A stretch of DNA of 64,000 nucleotides from Hyphomicrobiales bacterium (lineage in GTDB: Bacteria; Pseudomonadota; Alphaproteobacteria; Rhizobiales; Beijerinckiaceae): NCBI GenBank assembly GCA_003963405.1, contig RXIY01000011.1:1-64000 (forward strand). The letters are read 5' to 3'. The position numbers were made by a program, and so were the translations under genes. The notes under the pieces were generated by a model. It saw only the letters and a program-made list of their open reading frames with translations. It was not told where the DNA came from and did no database searches. This document shows positions 36,585 through 46,528 of this stretch, piece after piece; position 1 is the first letter of the stretch; each line of letters begins with the position of its first letter.

Positions 36585-38122
36585 GCGAGGAAAAGACGGC
36601 CAAGACCGTCTGGCGGATCGACATCGCCGAAGAGGCCGGCACGATTGCGCTTGCGCAAGACCTGGCGACGCTTCTGAAGAGCGGCGATACGCTGACGCTT
36701 GCTGGTGATCTCGGAGCGGGCAAGACGACCTTCGCGCGCGCCCTCATCCGCGCGCTTCTCGACGATCCTTCGATCGAGGCGCCGAGTCCGACCTTCACCT
36801 TGATGCAGATTTACGAGGGCGAGGCGATCCGCATCGTTCACGCCGACTTTTACCGCATCGATTCCGCTACGGAGCTTTCGGGGCTCGGCTGGGAGGAGGA
36901 AGTCGAAGACGCCATCGTTCTCGTCGAATGGGCCGAGCGTGCGCCCGAGGCGTTGCCGCATGACCGTCTCGACCTGCGCCTGAGTTTCACCGACGACGAA
37001 AATCCCGACGCCCGGCGCGTGACGATTTCGGGTTATGGCGCCTTTGCGGCCCGGCTGCATTCCTTCAAGGCGCTGCACGAACTCCTGCGCAGGGAGGGGT
37101 GGAGCGACGCGACCCGGAGCTTCCTGATGGGCGACGCCTCGACGCGCGCCTATGAAACGCTGGAGAAGCCGGACGGCGCGCGCGCGATTCTCATGATCTC
37201 GCCCCCGCGTCCCGACGGGCCGCCCGTGCGCTATGGCAAGCCCTACAGCGCCATCGCGCGGCTCGCCGAGAATGTGAAGCCTTTCGTGGCCATCGCGAAC
37301 GGCCTGCGCGAGCAGGGGCTTTCGGCGCCGCGGATCTATGGACAGGATCTCGACGCCGGCCTGCTGATCGTCGAGGATCTCGGGCGCGAGGGCGTCGTCG
37401 ACGAGAACGGCCCGATTCCCGAGCGCTATCTCGAAGCCGCCGGCGCCCTTGCGCATCTTCATTCGCGAACGCTGCCGGATACGCTGCCCGTTGGCGACGC
37501 GGGGAATTATCACATCCCGCCCTATGACATGGATGCGCTGCTGATCGAGGCCGATCTGCTGATCGACTGGTATGTCGGCCATAAAAAGGGCAGCGTCGCT
37601 TCCGGCGCGCGGGCGATCTTCGCCAATCTGTGGCGCAGCGCGCTGATCGACGTTGTGAGCGCGCCGCCGACATGGACGCTGCGCGACTATCATTCGCCCA
37701 ATCTGCTGTGGCTCAGCGAGCGCGAAAGCGTACGCCGCGTCGGCATCATTGATTTCCAGGACTGCGTCCTCGGCCATCCCGCATACGACATGGCCTCGCT
37801 CGGCCAGGATGCGCGCGTGACCGTGCCCGACGATCTCGAGCTCAAGCTCCTGGCCCATTACGCAAAGCTGCGGCGTGACGCGGACGAAAGCTTCGATATG
37901 GCGGCTTTCGCCAAGGCCTACATGATTCTCGCGGCGCAGCGCGCGACAAAGGTTCTCGGCATCTTTGCGCGGCTCAACCAGCGGGACGGAAAGCCTCAGT
38001 ATCTCGCCCACATGCCGCGCGTCGAATCCTATCTGCGTAAAAGCCTGAGACATCCGGCGCTGGCCGAGATAAAATCCTGGTATGACTCCAACCTCCCCGG
38101 ATTGTTCCGCGACGACGGCTGA
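36581..38122 (+). CDS. tsaE: TsaE-AmgK fusion: t6A ATPase subunit and amino-sugar kinase
   Basis: A 513-residue fusion. Residues 1-150 are TsaE, the ATPase of the tRNA t6A37 complex, with Walker A GDLGAGKTT (42-50), SPTFTLMQIYEG and the HADFYRID and EWAER motifs. Residues 165-513 are an aminoglycoside-phosphotransferase-like kinase (GDASTRAYE, LLIVEDLG, catalytic RDYHSPNLLWL, GIIDFQDCVLG). This is AmgK, which phosphorylates N-acetylmuramate/N-acetylglucosamine at the anomeric carbon for recycling. This fusion is common in Rhizobiales. GTG 36581 overlaps the divL stop, and murU overlaps its 3' end by 41 nt. Confidence 0.93.
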   Translation: MSEEKTAKTVWRIDIAEEAGTIALAQDLATLLKSGDTLTLAGDLGAGKTTFARALIRALLDDPSIEAPSPTFTLMQIYEGEAIRIVHADFYRIDSATELSGLGWEEEVEDAIVLVEWAERAPEALPHDRLDLRLSFTDDENPDARRVTISGYGAFAARLHSFKALHELLRREGWSDATRSFLMGDASTRAYETLEKPDGARAILMISPPRPDGPPVRYGKPYSAIARLAENVKPFVAIANGLREQGLSAPRIYGQDLDAGLLIVEDLGREGVVDENGPIPERYLEAAGALAHLHSRTLPDTLPVGDAGNYHIPPYDMDALLIEADLLIDWYVGHKKGSVASGARAIFANLWRSALIDVVSAPPTWTLRDYHSPNLLWLSERESVRRVGIIDFQDCVLGHPAYDMASLGQDARVTVPDDLELKLLAHYAKLRRDADESFDMAAFAKAYMILAAQRATKVLGIFARLNQRDGKPQYLAHMPRVESYLRKSLRHPALAEIKSWYDSNLPGLFRDDG

Positions 38123-38843
38123 ACGCGTCGCCGCCATCCCGAGAACCGCGATGGTTTTCGCGGCGGGCCTCGGCACGCGCATGCGGCCGCTTACTGACAG
38201 CACGCCGAAGCCGCTCGTCACCGTCGCCGGCCGCACGCTGATTGATCGCGCGCTCGACGATTTCGCCCGCGCGGGCGTCGAGACCGCGATCGTCAATGTG
38301 CATCATCTCGCCGATCAGATCGAAGCGCATCTTGCCTCACGCGTCGCGCCGCGCGTCATCATTTCTGACGAACGTGCGCGGCTTCTCGATCAGGGCGGCG
38401 GCATCCGCAAGGTTCTGCCGCGTCTCGGCGGCGAGCCTTTCTTCATCTGCAACACGGACGCTTTCTGGCACGGCGCCCCGCGCTCCAATCTGATCGCGCT
38501 GGCGCAGGCGTGGAATCCGATGGAGATGGACGCCGCGCTGCTGCTCGCGCCGACACAGGGCAGCGTCGGCGTCGATTGGGACGGCGATTTCGATCTCGCG
38601 GCGGACGGCCGCATCATCCGGCGGGCCGGGCCGAAGCCTTTCGTCTATGCCGGCGTCGGCCTCATCAAACCACAGCTCTTCGCCGCCGAAACGCAGGACG
38701 TGTTCAAGCTCGCGCCCTTCCTGTTCGAGGCGGCGGAAAAGGGGCGTCTCTTCGGCGTCGTCTCCAGCGGGCTCTGGCTGCATGTCGGCACGGTGGCGGC
38801 GATTGAAGACGCGGAGAGAGCAATCGCCGCAGCGGAGGCGTGA
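38082..38843 (+). CDS. murU: N-acetylmuramate 1-phosphate uridylyltransferase MurU
   Basis: Makes UDP-MurNAc from MurNAc-1-phosphate, the step after AmgK in the recycling route that bypasses fosfomycin-sensitive MurA. The 253-residue nucleotidyltransferase has the signature VFAAGLGTRMRPLTDSTPKPL and the catalytic segment FICNTDAFW, and ends in the short C-terminal form. ATG 38082 lies within the end of the amgK part (41-nt overlap). A later ATG at 38151 would start at MVFAAG and is possible. Overlap and function both tie it to AmgK. Confidence 0.92.
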   Translation: MTPTSPDCSATTAERVAAIPRTAMVFAAGLGTRMRPLTDSTPKPLVTVAGRTLIDRALDDFARAGVETAIVNVHHLADQIEAHLASRVAPRVIISDERARLLDQGGGIRKVLPRLGGEPFFICNTDAFWHGAPRSNLIALAQAWNPMEMDAALLLAPTQGSVGVDWDGDFDLAADGRIIRRAGPKPFVYAGVGLIKPQLFAAETQDVFKLAPFLFEAAEKGRLFGVVSSGLWLHVGTVAAIEDAERAIAAAEA

Positions 38844-38846
38844 ACA

Positions 38847-41800
38847 ATGGGCGCGAAGCGCAATGTCTTCACCATCGCGCCCGGCGCGCCCTTCCTCGCA
38901 ACTTTTGTCGACGCGCTCCTCGACGGCAGAATTGTTCCCGCGCTTTCCCGCGAGACGCCGCCGCTCGAAATGGCGCGCGCCACCATCTATGTGCCGACCC
39001 AACGCGCCGGCCGCGCCCTTGCGGCGGAGTTCGCGCGCGCCATCGGCAAGGGCGCCGGCTTCCTGCCGCGCATTCTTCCGCTCGGCGGATTGGAGGAGCA
39101 GGAAACCGCCACGGTTTTCAGCGGTTTTTCTGGCGATTTCGACGAGGCCGCGCGCCCGCAGATCGAGGAGCTCGAACGCCGCCTACTTCTCGCTCAACTC
39201 GTTACGAAATGGTCCGAGTCCGTCGGCAAGGCCATTCTCTGCGCCGATGGGCGGGGCGGTTTGCAGCTGCACGAAAGCGAGTCCTTTTCCGTCGCCTCCT
39301 CTCCCGCCGGCGCCTATGCGCTTGCCGCCGAACTTGGCGCGCTCATCGATGAATTCATCATTGAAGGCGTCGCGCCTGAGAAGATCGCCGGGGCGATCGA
39401 CGACAGCGCCTTCGACAAATATTGGGCCATCACGACGACCTTTCTCGGCATTGTCGTCGAGGCCTGGCCGCAAATGCTCGAAGAGATGGGCCGCGCCGAC
39501 GCCGCCGCCCGGCGCAAGCTGCTGATCGAAGCGCAGATCCTGCGGCTTTCCGAGAGGACGGATAATGCGCCGGTCGTCGCAATCGGTTCGACGGGCGCGC
39601 AACCCACGACGGCGAAATTGTTGTCGGCCATCGCCGCGCTCGACACTGGCGCGGTCGTCCTGCCGGGTCTCGATCAGGAAATGGGCCCTGTTGCCTGGGC
39701 GCATGTCGGCGACAGCGAGGACGAGCCCGCCTTAACCCATCCCCAGACCGTCCTGAAGCGCCTGCTCGGCGTCATGCGGCTCGAGCGGGACGACGTGCGC
39801 GAGCTTGCCGCGCTAGCGCCGGCGCAAGCCGAAAGGCGCCGGCTCGTCTCGCAGGCGATGACGCCGGCGGGCGCCACCGCGGCGTGGCGCGACTTCCGCG
39901 CATTAGAAGGCGCAGGCTTCGTCGCCGCGCTCGCGGGCGTGACGCTTCTGGAGGCGCCGGACGAGCAGATGGAGGCGCTTGCGCTGGCGCTCTTTCTGCG
40001 CGAGGCGCTGGAGACGCCTGGCCGCACCGCTGCGCTCGTGACGCCCGACCGAAATCTCGGGCGGCGCGTTGCGGCCGAGTTGCGGCGCTTCCAAATCGAG
40101 ATCGACGACTCGGGCGGCGCCTCTCTCGCGTCGACCCCGGTCGGCGTGCTGGCGCGGCTGACGGCGGCGGTCGGCGCCAATGGCCTCGACGCCCGCGCGA
40201 TCGCCGCCTTGCTGCATGATCCGCTCGTCCGCTTCGGGCGCAGCGCACAAGAGATCGCCGCGCTGGCGCCTCTCGTCGAAATCGGCGTGTTGCGCGCCAC
40301 GCCGCCCGGCTCGAATGGCTATGCGTCCAACGTGGCGCGGGCGCGCGCGGCCGCTGCGGAGCCGCATGCCTATCCGGCGGCGCGGCGCATCACCGATGCT
40401 GAATGGAACGCAATCGAAACGCTGCTCGTCGATATGGAGCGGGCCTTCGCGCCGCTTCTCGCGCTATCCGGCAAGCATGAACTGAAACGCTTTGCGCGCG
40501 CGCATCGCGCCGCTTTCGAGGAGATTGCGAAAGGCGCGGAGGAAAACGCCGATGAAGGCGCGCTGGCGCTGTTCGATCTTCTCGACAGGCTGTCGCGGGC
40601 CGAGGCGCCGGAGGGTTTCAACGCGCCGGGTTATGCGGCGCTTTTCGATCGCATCGCCTTCGAGACGACGCTGCGCGGCCCGCGCCGCGCTCATCCACGC
40701 CTCAAGATACTCGGCCCGCTCGAAGCGCGTCTGATGGACGCGGACCTCATGCTGCTCGCCGGGCTCGACGAGGGCGTCTGGCCGCCGCAAGCGGAAACGG
40801 GCGCCTTTCTCAACCGCTCCATGCGCGCGCAATTGGGCCTGCCGCCGCCCGAGCGCCGCATCGGACAGAGCGCGCATGATTTCGTCATGGCGCTCGGGGC
40901 GAAGGACGTCGTGCTGAGCCGCGCCGCCAAGCGCGATGGCTCGCCGACTGTCGCCTCGCGCTTTCTCACCCGGATCGAGGCGCTCGCGGGCGTCGAGGCG
41001 ATGGGCGCCTGCCGGTCCCGCGGCGCGAGAATGCTCGCCATCGCCGCCGCGCTCGATCAGCCGGCGCCCGACGAACTCGTCTCGCTGCAACGCCCGGCGC
41101 CCGCGCCGCCGGTCGACATGCGGCCGAAGAGACTGAGCGTCACACGCATCGAGACGCTGCGCCGCGACCCTTATGCGATCTATGCCGAGCGCATTCTCGA
41201 TTTGAAGCCGCTCGCGCCGCTCGGCGCCGAGATCGGCGCGCGAGAAATGGGAACCGCGATTCATGCGGCGCTGGAAGCTTTCGTGCGGCGGCATCCGGAA
41301 GGGCCGCTGCCCCCGCAGGCGCATGAGGACCTCATCTCGATTGCGAAAGATTTGCTGAAAGAATTTCTCGCCGACCCCGCGTTCGAGAGCTTCACCTGGC
41401 CGCGCGTGCGGGCGGGTCTCGAACACGCCCTCGCGTTCGAGCGCGCACAGCGCGAGAAAGGCGGCGTCATCCATATGGAGAAATCCGGCGAATGGGTCGT
41501 CACGCTTGCCGATGGCGCGCTTTTTTCGCTTACAGCGAGAGCGGATCGCATCGAGGTGGACGCGCAGGGAGAAGCTTCGGTCTTCGATTACAAGACGGGC
41601 GATCCGCCCTCAAAGCCACAAGTCCTCGCGGGCTGGTCTCCGCAATTGACGCTGGAGGCCGCGATGATCGAAGCGGGCGCCTTTCCGGAGATCGGCGCGC
41701 GTCCCGTGACCGGCGCCGCCTATGTTGGCCTCAAAAATGGGGGCAAGACGCAGCAGCTCAGCTGGAAGGAGATTTCGTTCTCGGACGTCGTCGCCAAGCA

Positions 41801-41954
41801 TAGCGGCGAACTCGTGCGAATGCTGTCGCAATATCGCGATCCGGCGACGCCCTATCCCTCGCGCCCCTATGTCGCCTTTGTGAGACATGAGGGCGATTAC
41901 GATCATCTGGCGCGCGTGAAGGAATGGGCGCGCGGCGGCGGAGACGACGCATGA
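38847..41954 (+). CDS. addB: Double-strand-break repair protein AddB
   Basis: A 1035-residue nuclease/helicase-like subunit of AddAB, the RecBCD functional analogue in alphaproteobacteria. The N-terminal inactive-helicase part contains TIYVPTQRAGRALAAEFARA. The C-terminal RecB-type nuclease has VFDYKTGDPPSKPQ (Asp and Lys near 912-915) and SPQLTLEAAMIE. It starts 3 nt after murU and overlaps addA by 4 nt (ATGA). With AddA it resects DNA ends and loads RecA. Confidence 0.95.
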   Translation: MGAKRNVFTIAPGAPFLATFVDALLDGRIVPALSRETPPLEMARATIYVPTQRAGRALAAEFARAIGKGAGFLPRILPLGGLEEQETATVFSGFSGDFDEAARPQIEELERRLLLAQLVTKWSESVGKAILCADGRGGLQLHESESFSVASSPAGAYALAAELGALIDEFIIEGVAPEKIAGAIDDSAFDKYWAITTTFLGIVVEAWPQMLEEMGRADAAARRKLLIEAQILRLSERTDNAPVVAIGSTGAQPTTAKLLSAIAALDTGAVVLPGLDQEMGPVAWAHVGDSEDEPALTHPQTVLKRLLGVMRLERDDVRELAALAPAQAERRRLVSQAMTPAGATAAWRDFRALEGAGFVAALAGVTLLEAPDEQMEALALALFLREALETPGRTAALVTPDRNLGRRVAAELRRFQIEIDDSGGASLASTPVGVLARLTAAVGANGLDARAIAALLHDPLVRFGRSAQEIAALAPLVEIGVLRATPPGSNGYASNVARARAAAAEPHAYPAARRITDAEWNAIETLLVDMERAFAPLLALSGKHELKRFARAHRAAFEEIAKGAEENADEGALALFDLLDRLSRAEAPEGFNAPGYAALFDRIAFETTLRGPRRAHPRLKILGPLEARLMDADLMLLAGLDEGVWPPQAETGAFLNRSMRAQLGLPPPERRIGQSAHDFVMALGAKDVVLSRAAKRDGSPTVASRFLTRIEALAGVEAMGACRSRGARMLAIAAALDQPAPDELVSLQRPAPAPPVDMRPKRLSVTRIETLRRDPYAIYAERILDLKPLAPLGAEIGAREMGTAIHAALEAFVRRHPEGPLPPQAHEDLISIAKDLLKEFLADPAFESFTWPRVRAGLEHALAFERAQREKGGVIHMEKSGEWVVTLADGALFSLTARADRIEVDAQGEASVFDYKTGDPPSKPQVLAGWSPQLTLEAAMIEAGAFPEIGARPVTGAAYVGLKNGGKTQQLSWKEISFSDVVAKHSGELVRMLSQYRDPATPYPSRPYVAFVRHEGDYDHLARVKEWARGGGDDA

Positions 41955-44900
41955 GCGACCGCCCCTATCTCTCGCTGACGATCCAGAAGCAGCACAAGGC
42001 CTCGAACCCGCATGCCTCGGCCTGGGTTTCCGCCCATGCGGGATCGGGCAAGACCTATGTGCTGACGCAACGCGTGCTGCGCCTTCTGCTCGAAGGCGTG
42101 CGTCCGTCGCAAATCCTCTGCCTTACCTTCACCAAGGCGGCGGCGGCCAATATGTCGGCGCGCATTTTCGATCGGCTCGCTCGATGGGCTGTGCTGGACG
42201 ACGTGGAACTCGCTGAGGAGATAAGCGCCACGGGCGCGCCCGCTCCCTCGCCGCGCCAGCTCGATTTTGCCCGCAGCCTGTTTGCGCGCGCCGTCGAGAC
42301 GCCTGGCGGCCTCAAGATTCAAACGATCCACGCCTTCTGCGAAAGGCTTCTGCATATCTTTCCCTTTGAGGCCAATGCGCCGGCGGGTTTCTCCGTGCTC
42401 GACGACGCCGCGCGCGCCGAATTGCTGCAAACGGCCAAGCGACGCGCGATCGACAAGGCGAAAAGCGGCAAGGGACCGCTGCACGAGGCGCTCGAACGCG
42501 TCGCCTCGGAGACAACGGAAAAGGGCTTCGACGAGCTCTGCGCCGCGCTCCTTGAGAAACGCGATGCGCTCGCGCAGGCGCAGGCGCGAGAGAGCTACGA
42601 GAAGCGCCTGCGGGCGCAGCTTGGCCTCAAGGCAGGCGGAACGCGCGCGCGCATCGAAGCGGCGATCATCGAGGGATACGAAACATGGCCGCAGCTTGCG
42701 GACCGATTGCGCCTCGGCTCGACCAATGACAAGAAACTCGCGGCAAACGTCGCGCGCGCCATCGCGCTCGCGCCGCACCCCGATTGCATCGAGAGCTACC
42801 TCGCTGTCTTCTTCACCGAAAAAGGCGAGCCGCGCGGCGGAGAAGGGCGCAACATCGTCACGAGGGGCCTGCAAGATAAAGCGCCCGGCCTCCTCGAAGA
42901 GATGCAGGACGAGCAGGATCGTCTTGCCGCGCTCGTCGAGAAGCGAAAGGCCGCCGTGGCCGCCGAGCGGTCGCTCGCGCTCGCGCAATTGGGCGAGACC
43001 ATTGTCGGCGAATATGAACAGGCCAAGCGTTATCGAAACGCGCTCGATTACGACGATCTGATCGAGGGCGCCCACCGCCTGCTCAATCGTTCTGAACCTT
43101 CCTGGGTGCTTTACAAGCTCGACTCGCAGATCGATCACATCCTGCTCGACGAGGCGCAGGATACGAGCGCGCGGCAGTGGGAAATCCTCGCCGCCATTGC
43201 CCGCGAGTTTTGCGCTGGCGTCGGCGCGCGCGCCGCATGGCGTAGCTTCTTCGCCGTGGGCGACGACAAGCAGTCGATCTTCTCCTTCCAGGGCGCCGCG
43301 CCCGAGAAGTTCGACGCCATGCGGCGGAGCTTCGCGAGCCGGTTCACGGCCGCCGCCCTGCAATTCGAGTATGTGCAGCTCACGCAATCCTTCCGCTCGG
43401 CGCCGGGCGTGCTCGCGGCCGTGGACAGCGTGTTCAACTTCCCCGGCAATGGCGAGGGGCTCGCCTGCGATCCCGATCCGGACCGGCCGCCGCTCCTGCA
43501 CGAATCGACGAAGACCGATCTCCACGCCGTCGTCGAAGTCTGGGAGCCGATCCGCCCGCTCGAGAAGGAAGAGCCGGAAGACTGGCGGTTGCCGCTCGAT
43601 TACGCGAAGGCGACCGATCCCGGCGAGCGGCTCGCGCGCAAGATCACGGCGAAAATCAAAACCCTGCTGGCGCCGGGCGGCGGCGATTATGTCGAAGGCC
43701 GGTCCGGTCCGCGCCCCGTCGAGCCGGGCGACATTCTCATCGTGGTGCGCAAACGCGGCGCCTTTTTCGAGGCGCTGATCCGCGCGCTGAAGGCCGAGGA
43801 TGTGCCTGTCGCCGGCGCCGACCGGCTCGATCTCGGCACGCATATCGCCGTCAATGATCTCGTGGCGCTCGGCCGCTCGGCCTTGCTCGCCGATGACGAT
43901 CTGACGCTCGCGACCGTGTTGAAATCGCCGCTCGTCGGCCTCGACGACGACGATCTGATCGCGCTCGCGCCAAAGCGGCGCGGCGCGCTCTTCGACGCGC
44001 TCCTGCGCTCGCCGGAGCCGCGTCATCGCGGGGCGGCGGAAAAAATAACGACGTGGAGGCGCGAGGCGACGCGGCTCGCGCCGTATGAATTCTACAGCCT
44101 CGTTCTCGGCCCCGGCGGCGGGCGGCGCCGGCTCGTGGCGCGGCTCGGGCCGGAGGCCAATGACGCGATCGACGAATTCCTGCGGCTGGCGATGAATTTC
44201 GAACGTGAGGAAGCGCCGGCGCTGGTCAATTTTCTGGGGCGGATCGAGGGGCTCGATCTCTCGATCAAGAGAGACATGGAGGCCGCCGGCGCCGCCGTGC
44301 GCGTGATGACCGCCCATGCCGCCAAGGGGCTGGAGGCGAAGATCGTCTTTTTGCCGGACACCTGCGGCGCGCCGGCCGGCAAGCATGATCCGAAGCTCTT
44401 TACGCTCGGCGCGGGGGACGACGCGTCGCTCGCCTGGTCCTGCGGCAAGGACAGCGATCCGGAAGCGATCTCGCAGGCGCGCGCCGATCATCGCGCCGCG
44501 GAGGCGGCCGAATATCGGCGCCTGCTCTACGTCGCCATGACGCGCGCGGAGGAGCGGCTCTATATCGCGGGCTATCATGGCAAGAACCCGCCGGCCGAGG
44601 GCTGCTGGCACAATATGATCGTGGCGGCCCTCGAGCAGGAGGACTGCGAAAAGCTTTCCGACGCCGACGGCTATGTTTTGCAACGTGGCTCTCCGCCGCC
44701 GCGTCACGATCTCGCGCGCGTGCAAAGCGCGTCGTGGGCGACGGCGATCCCGGACTTTGCGCGCACGCCGGCGCCGAGCGAGGCGTCTCCCGCGCCGCCC
44801 TTGCGGCCGTCGAGCGCGCTCGCCGGCGCCGACGCGCTGGCGGTGCTGGAGAGCGGCGCGCCGAACAGCCGCGACGCGGCGCGCGTCCTCGTCGGGCGCC

Positions 44901-45394
44901 TCACCCATGCGCTGCTGCAATATCTGCCCGCCTGCCCGGCGGAGCGGCGGCAGGAGGCCGCGCGGCGGTTTTTGACGTTGCGCGGCGCCGGTCTCGATGA
45001 CGAGGCCTGCCGAAACATCGTCGCGGCCGCGACGCAGGCCATCGAAAGCCCGCGCCTCGCCGCGCTGTTCGGGCTAGGGTCCATCGCCGAGGTCGACGTC
45101 TATGCGGCTCTGGATGGAGGGCTGCATGTGTCGGGACGGATCGACCGCCTGGCGGAGACCGAGGACAGCGTGCTCATCGCCGATTTCAAGACCGGGCGGC
45201 CGCGCGAGACGCCGGACTCCGCGCAGCTCCGCCAGCTCGCGCTCTACCGCGCGGCGCTGCGGCCGCTCTATCCCGGCAAGAGTCTGCGGTGCTTCATCGT
45301 CTTTACGCAGAACGCCGATGTCGTTGAGGCGACCGACGCCGCGCTCGATGACGCCTACTCGCGCATCCTCGCCAGCGAGGGCGGCGCGAGCTGA
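41951..45394 (+). CDS. addA: Double-strand-break repair helicase-nuclease AddA
   Basis: A 1147-residue UvrD/Rep-type helicase with a C-terminal nuclease. Walker A is AHAGSGKTYVLTQR (about 25-38). The DEAQD Walker B (LLDEAQDTSARQWEIL), GDDKQSIFSFQGA and TAHAAKGLEAKIVFLPDT helicase motifs follow. The nuclease motif ADFKTGRPRE lies near 1078. ATG 41951 overlaps the addB stop (ATGA); upstream in-frame codons are within addB. Its stop is 1 bp from the end of the convergent transporter gene, so the transcripts must overlap. Confidence 0.97.
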   Translation: MSDRPYLSLTIQKQHKASNPHASAWVSAHAGSGKTYVLTQRVLRLLLEGVRPSQILCLTFTKAAAANMSARIFDRLARWAVLDDVELAEEISATGAPAPSPRQLDFARSLFARAVETPGGLKIQTIHAFCERLLHIFPFEANAPAGFSVLDDAARAELLQTAKRRAIDKAKSGKGPLHEALERVASETTEKGFDELCAALLEKRDALAQAQARESYEKRLRAQLGLKAGGTRARIEAAIIEGYETWPQLADRLRLGSTNDKKLAANVARAIALAPHPDCIESYLAVFFTEKGEPRGGEGRNIVTRGLQDKAPGLLEEMQDEQDRLAALVEKRKAAVAAERSLALAQLGETIVGEYEQAKRYRNALDYDDLIEGAHRLLNRSEPSWVLYKLDSQIDHILLDEAQDTSARQWEILAAIAREFCAGVGARAAWRSFFAVGDDKQSIFSFQGAAPEKFDAMRRSFASRFTAAALQFEYVQLTQSFRSAPGVLAAVDSVFNFPGNGEGLACDPDPDRPPLLHESTKTDLHAVVEVWEPIRPLEKEEPEDWRLPLDYAKATDPGERLARKITAKIKTLLAPGGGDYVEGRSGPRPVEPGDILIVVRKRGAFFEALIRALKAEDVPVAGADRLDLGTHIAVNDLVALGRSALLADDDLTLATVLKSPLVGLDDDDLIALAPKRRGALFDALLRSPEPRHRGAAEKITTWRREATRLAPYEFYSLVLGPGGGRRRLVARLGPEANDAIDEFLRLAMNFEREEAPALVNFLGRIEGLDLSIKRDMEAAGAAVRVMTAHAAKGLEAKIVFLPDTCGAPAGKHDPKLFTLGAGDDASLAWSCGKDSDPEAISQARADHRAAEAAEYRRLLYVAMTRAEERLYIAGYHGKNPPAEGCWHNMIVAALEQEDCEKLSDADGYVLQRGSPPPRHDLARVQSASWATAIPDFARTPAPSEASPAPPLRPSSALAGADALAVLESGAPNSRDAARVLVGRLTHALLQYLPACPAERRQEAARRFLTLRGAGLDDEACRNIVAAATQAIESPRLAALFGLGSIAEVDVYAALDGGLHVSGRIDRLAETEDSVLIADFKTGRPRETPDSAQLRQLALYRAALRPLYPGKSLRCFIVFTQNADVVEATDAALDDAYSRILASEGGAS

Positions 45395-45395
45395 A

Positions 45396-46469
45396 TCATT
45401 CCGGGCGAAGCTCGGGGTCGGCGCGGCGTCTCCAGAATTCGAGCATGAGCGTCGTCATGGTGAAGGCGATGGGGCCCAGGATGAGCCCGGAGGGTCCAAA
45501 GAGCTGAAGCCCGCCGAGCATGGCGATGAAGGCGGGCGCCGTGTGCAGACGCAAGCTTTCGCCGATCAGCAGCGGACGCACGATATTGTCGGCCGTCGAA
45601 ATGACCACGCTGCCCCAGAGGCCGAGCGTCACGGCGTCCGCCCAGCGGTCTTCGAGCGCGAGGTAGATCGTCGCAGGGATCCAGATCACGAAGGAGCCGA
45701 GCACCGGGATGATGGAAATAACTGTCATGATGACGGCCCAGAGCGCGGGCGAGGGAAAGCCGAGCCACCAGAACATGAAGCCGCCGAGCGCGCCCTGTAG
45801 CGCGGCCACGGCCAGCGTGCCGAAGATCGTGGCGTAGATCGTATCGCGCACGCGCACGATGAGCCTGCCGGTTTCGAGATTGGAGAAGGGCGAGAGCCGC
45901 ACCAGCGAATCGAGCGCCGAATTGCGGTCGCGCAGGAAGAAAAAGAGCATGTAAAAGGCCAGAACGATGGTGATGGCTTGTCCTGTGGACTGCTTCAGCA
46001 GCGACGCCCCGAGATTTGTGAGGAACTCGCCGACTCGCGCAGCGATTGTCGGCGCATCCACGCGGTCGCCCAACCATCTGAGCCATGGATGCGCGGCGAG
46101 GAAGTCGCCCCATTTGCCCGCCGAGATGGCGTTCCGGATGTAATCGACGCCGGTCAGCGCCTCCTGGAGCAGTCGCTGGAAGATGAAGAGCAGAGGCGCG
46201 ACAATGATCAGCGCGACGACGGCGACGGAGGCGCCTGCCGCGCTGTTTGGACCGAGTGCGGTTTCAAACCAGCGATGCGGGCGGATGAACACCACCGCCA
46301 GCACCAGCGCCCATGTCAGGCTCGCGAGATAGGGCCAGACGATGAGCGTCGTGATGACGACAAAGATGAACGTGAATCCGAGGCGCGCCAGAAGAAAGAT
46401 GTCGATCGGCTCGCCGGGCGTGAAGACCTCGCCTGCCGGCGTGTCCTCCTTGTTCCGTGTTTCAGTCAT
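45396..46469 (-). CDS. AI-2E family transporter (YdiK/PerM-like)
   Basis: A 357-residue polytopic inner-membrane protein with about eight helices and the family hallmarks AFYMLFFFLRDR, the amphipathic GFPSPALWAVIMTVISIIPVLGSFVIWIPA segment and PLLIGESLRLHTAPAFIAMLGG. The name of the family comes from TqsA; most members have no proven link to autoinducer-2 and may be ion antiporters or exporters. The ATG at 46469 is followed by an acidic N-terminal tail. It converges with addA and lies 59 bp after the small secreted-protein gene, possibly cotranscribed. Confidence 0.93.
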   Translation of the reverse strand: MTETRNKEDTPAGEVFTPGEPIDIFLLARLGFTFIFVVITTLIVWPYLASLTWALVLAVVFIRPHRWFETALGPNSAAGASVAVVALIIVAPLLFIFQRLLQEALTGVDYIRNAISAGKWGDFLAAHPWLRWLGDRVDAPTIAARVGEFLTNLGASLLKQSTGQAITIVLAFYMLFFFLRDRNSALDSLVRLSPFSNLETGRLIVRVRDTIYATIFGTLAVAALQGALGGFMFWWLGFPSPALWAVIMTVISIIPVLGSFVIWIPATIYLALEDRWADAVTLGLWGSVVISTADNIVRPLLIGESLRLHTAPAFIAMLGGLQLFGPSGLILGPIAFTMTTLMLEFWRRRADPELRPE

Positions 46470-46528
46470 TTCGCGCCCGTGTCTTCGCCGAAATTAGATA
46501 AGGCGCCAGCGGCGCGGGCAAGTCTTTT

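Noticed and set aside
41903..44920. A 1005-codon open frame antisense to addA
   Set aside because: It is the shadow of GC-rich codon use in addA; the addA helicase and nuclease motifs are clear and the antisense product has no domain.
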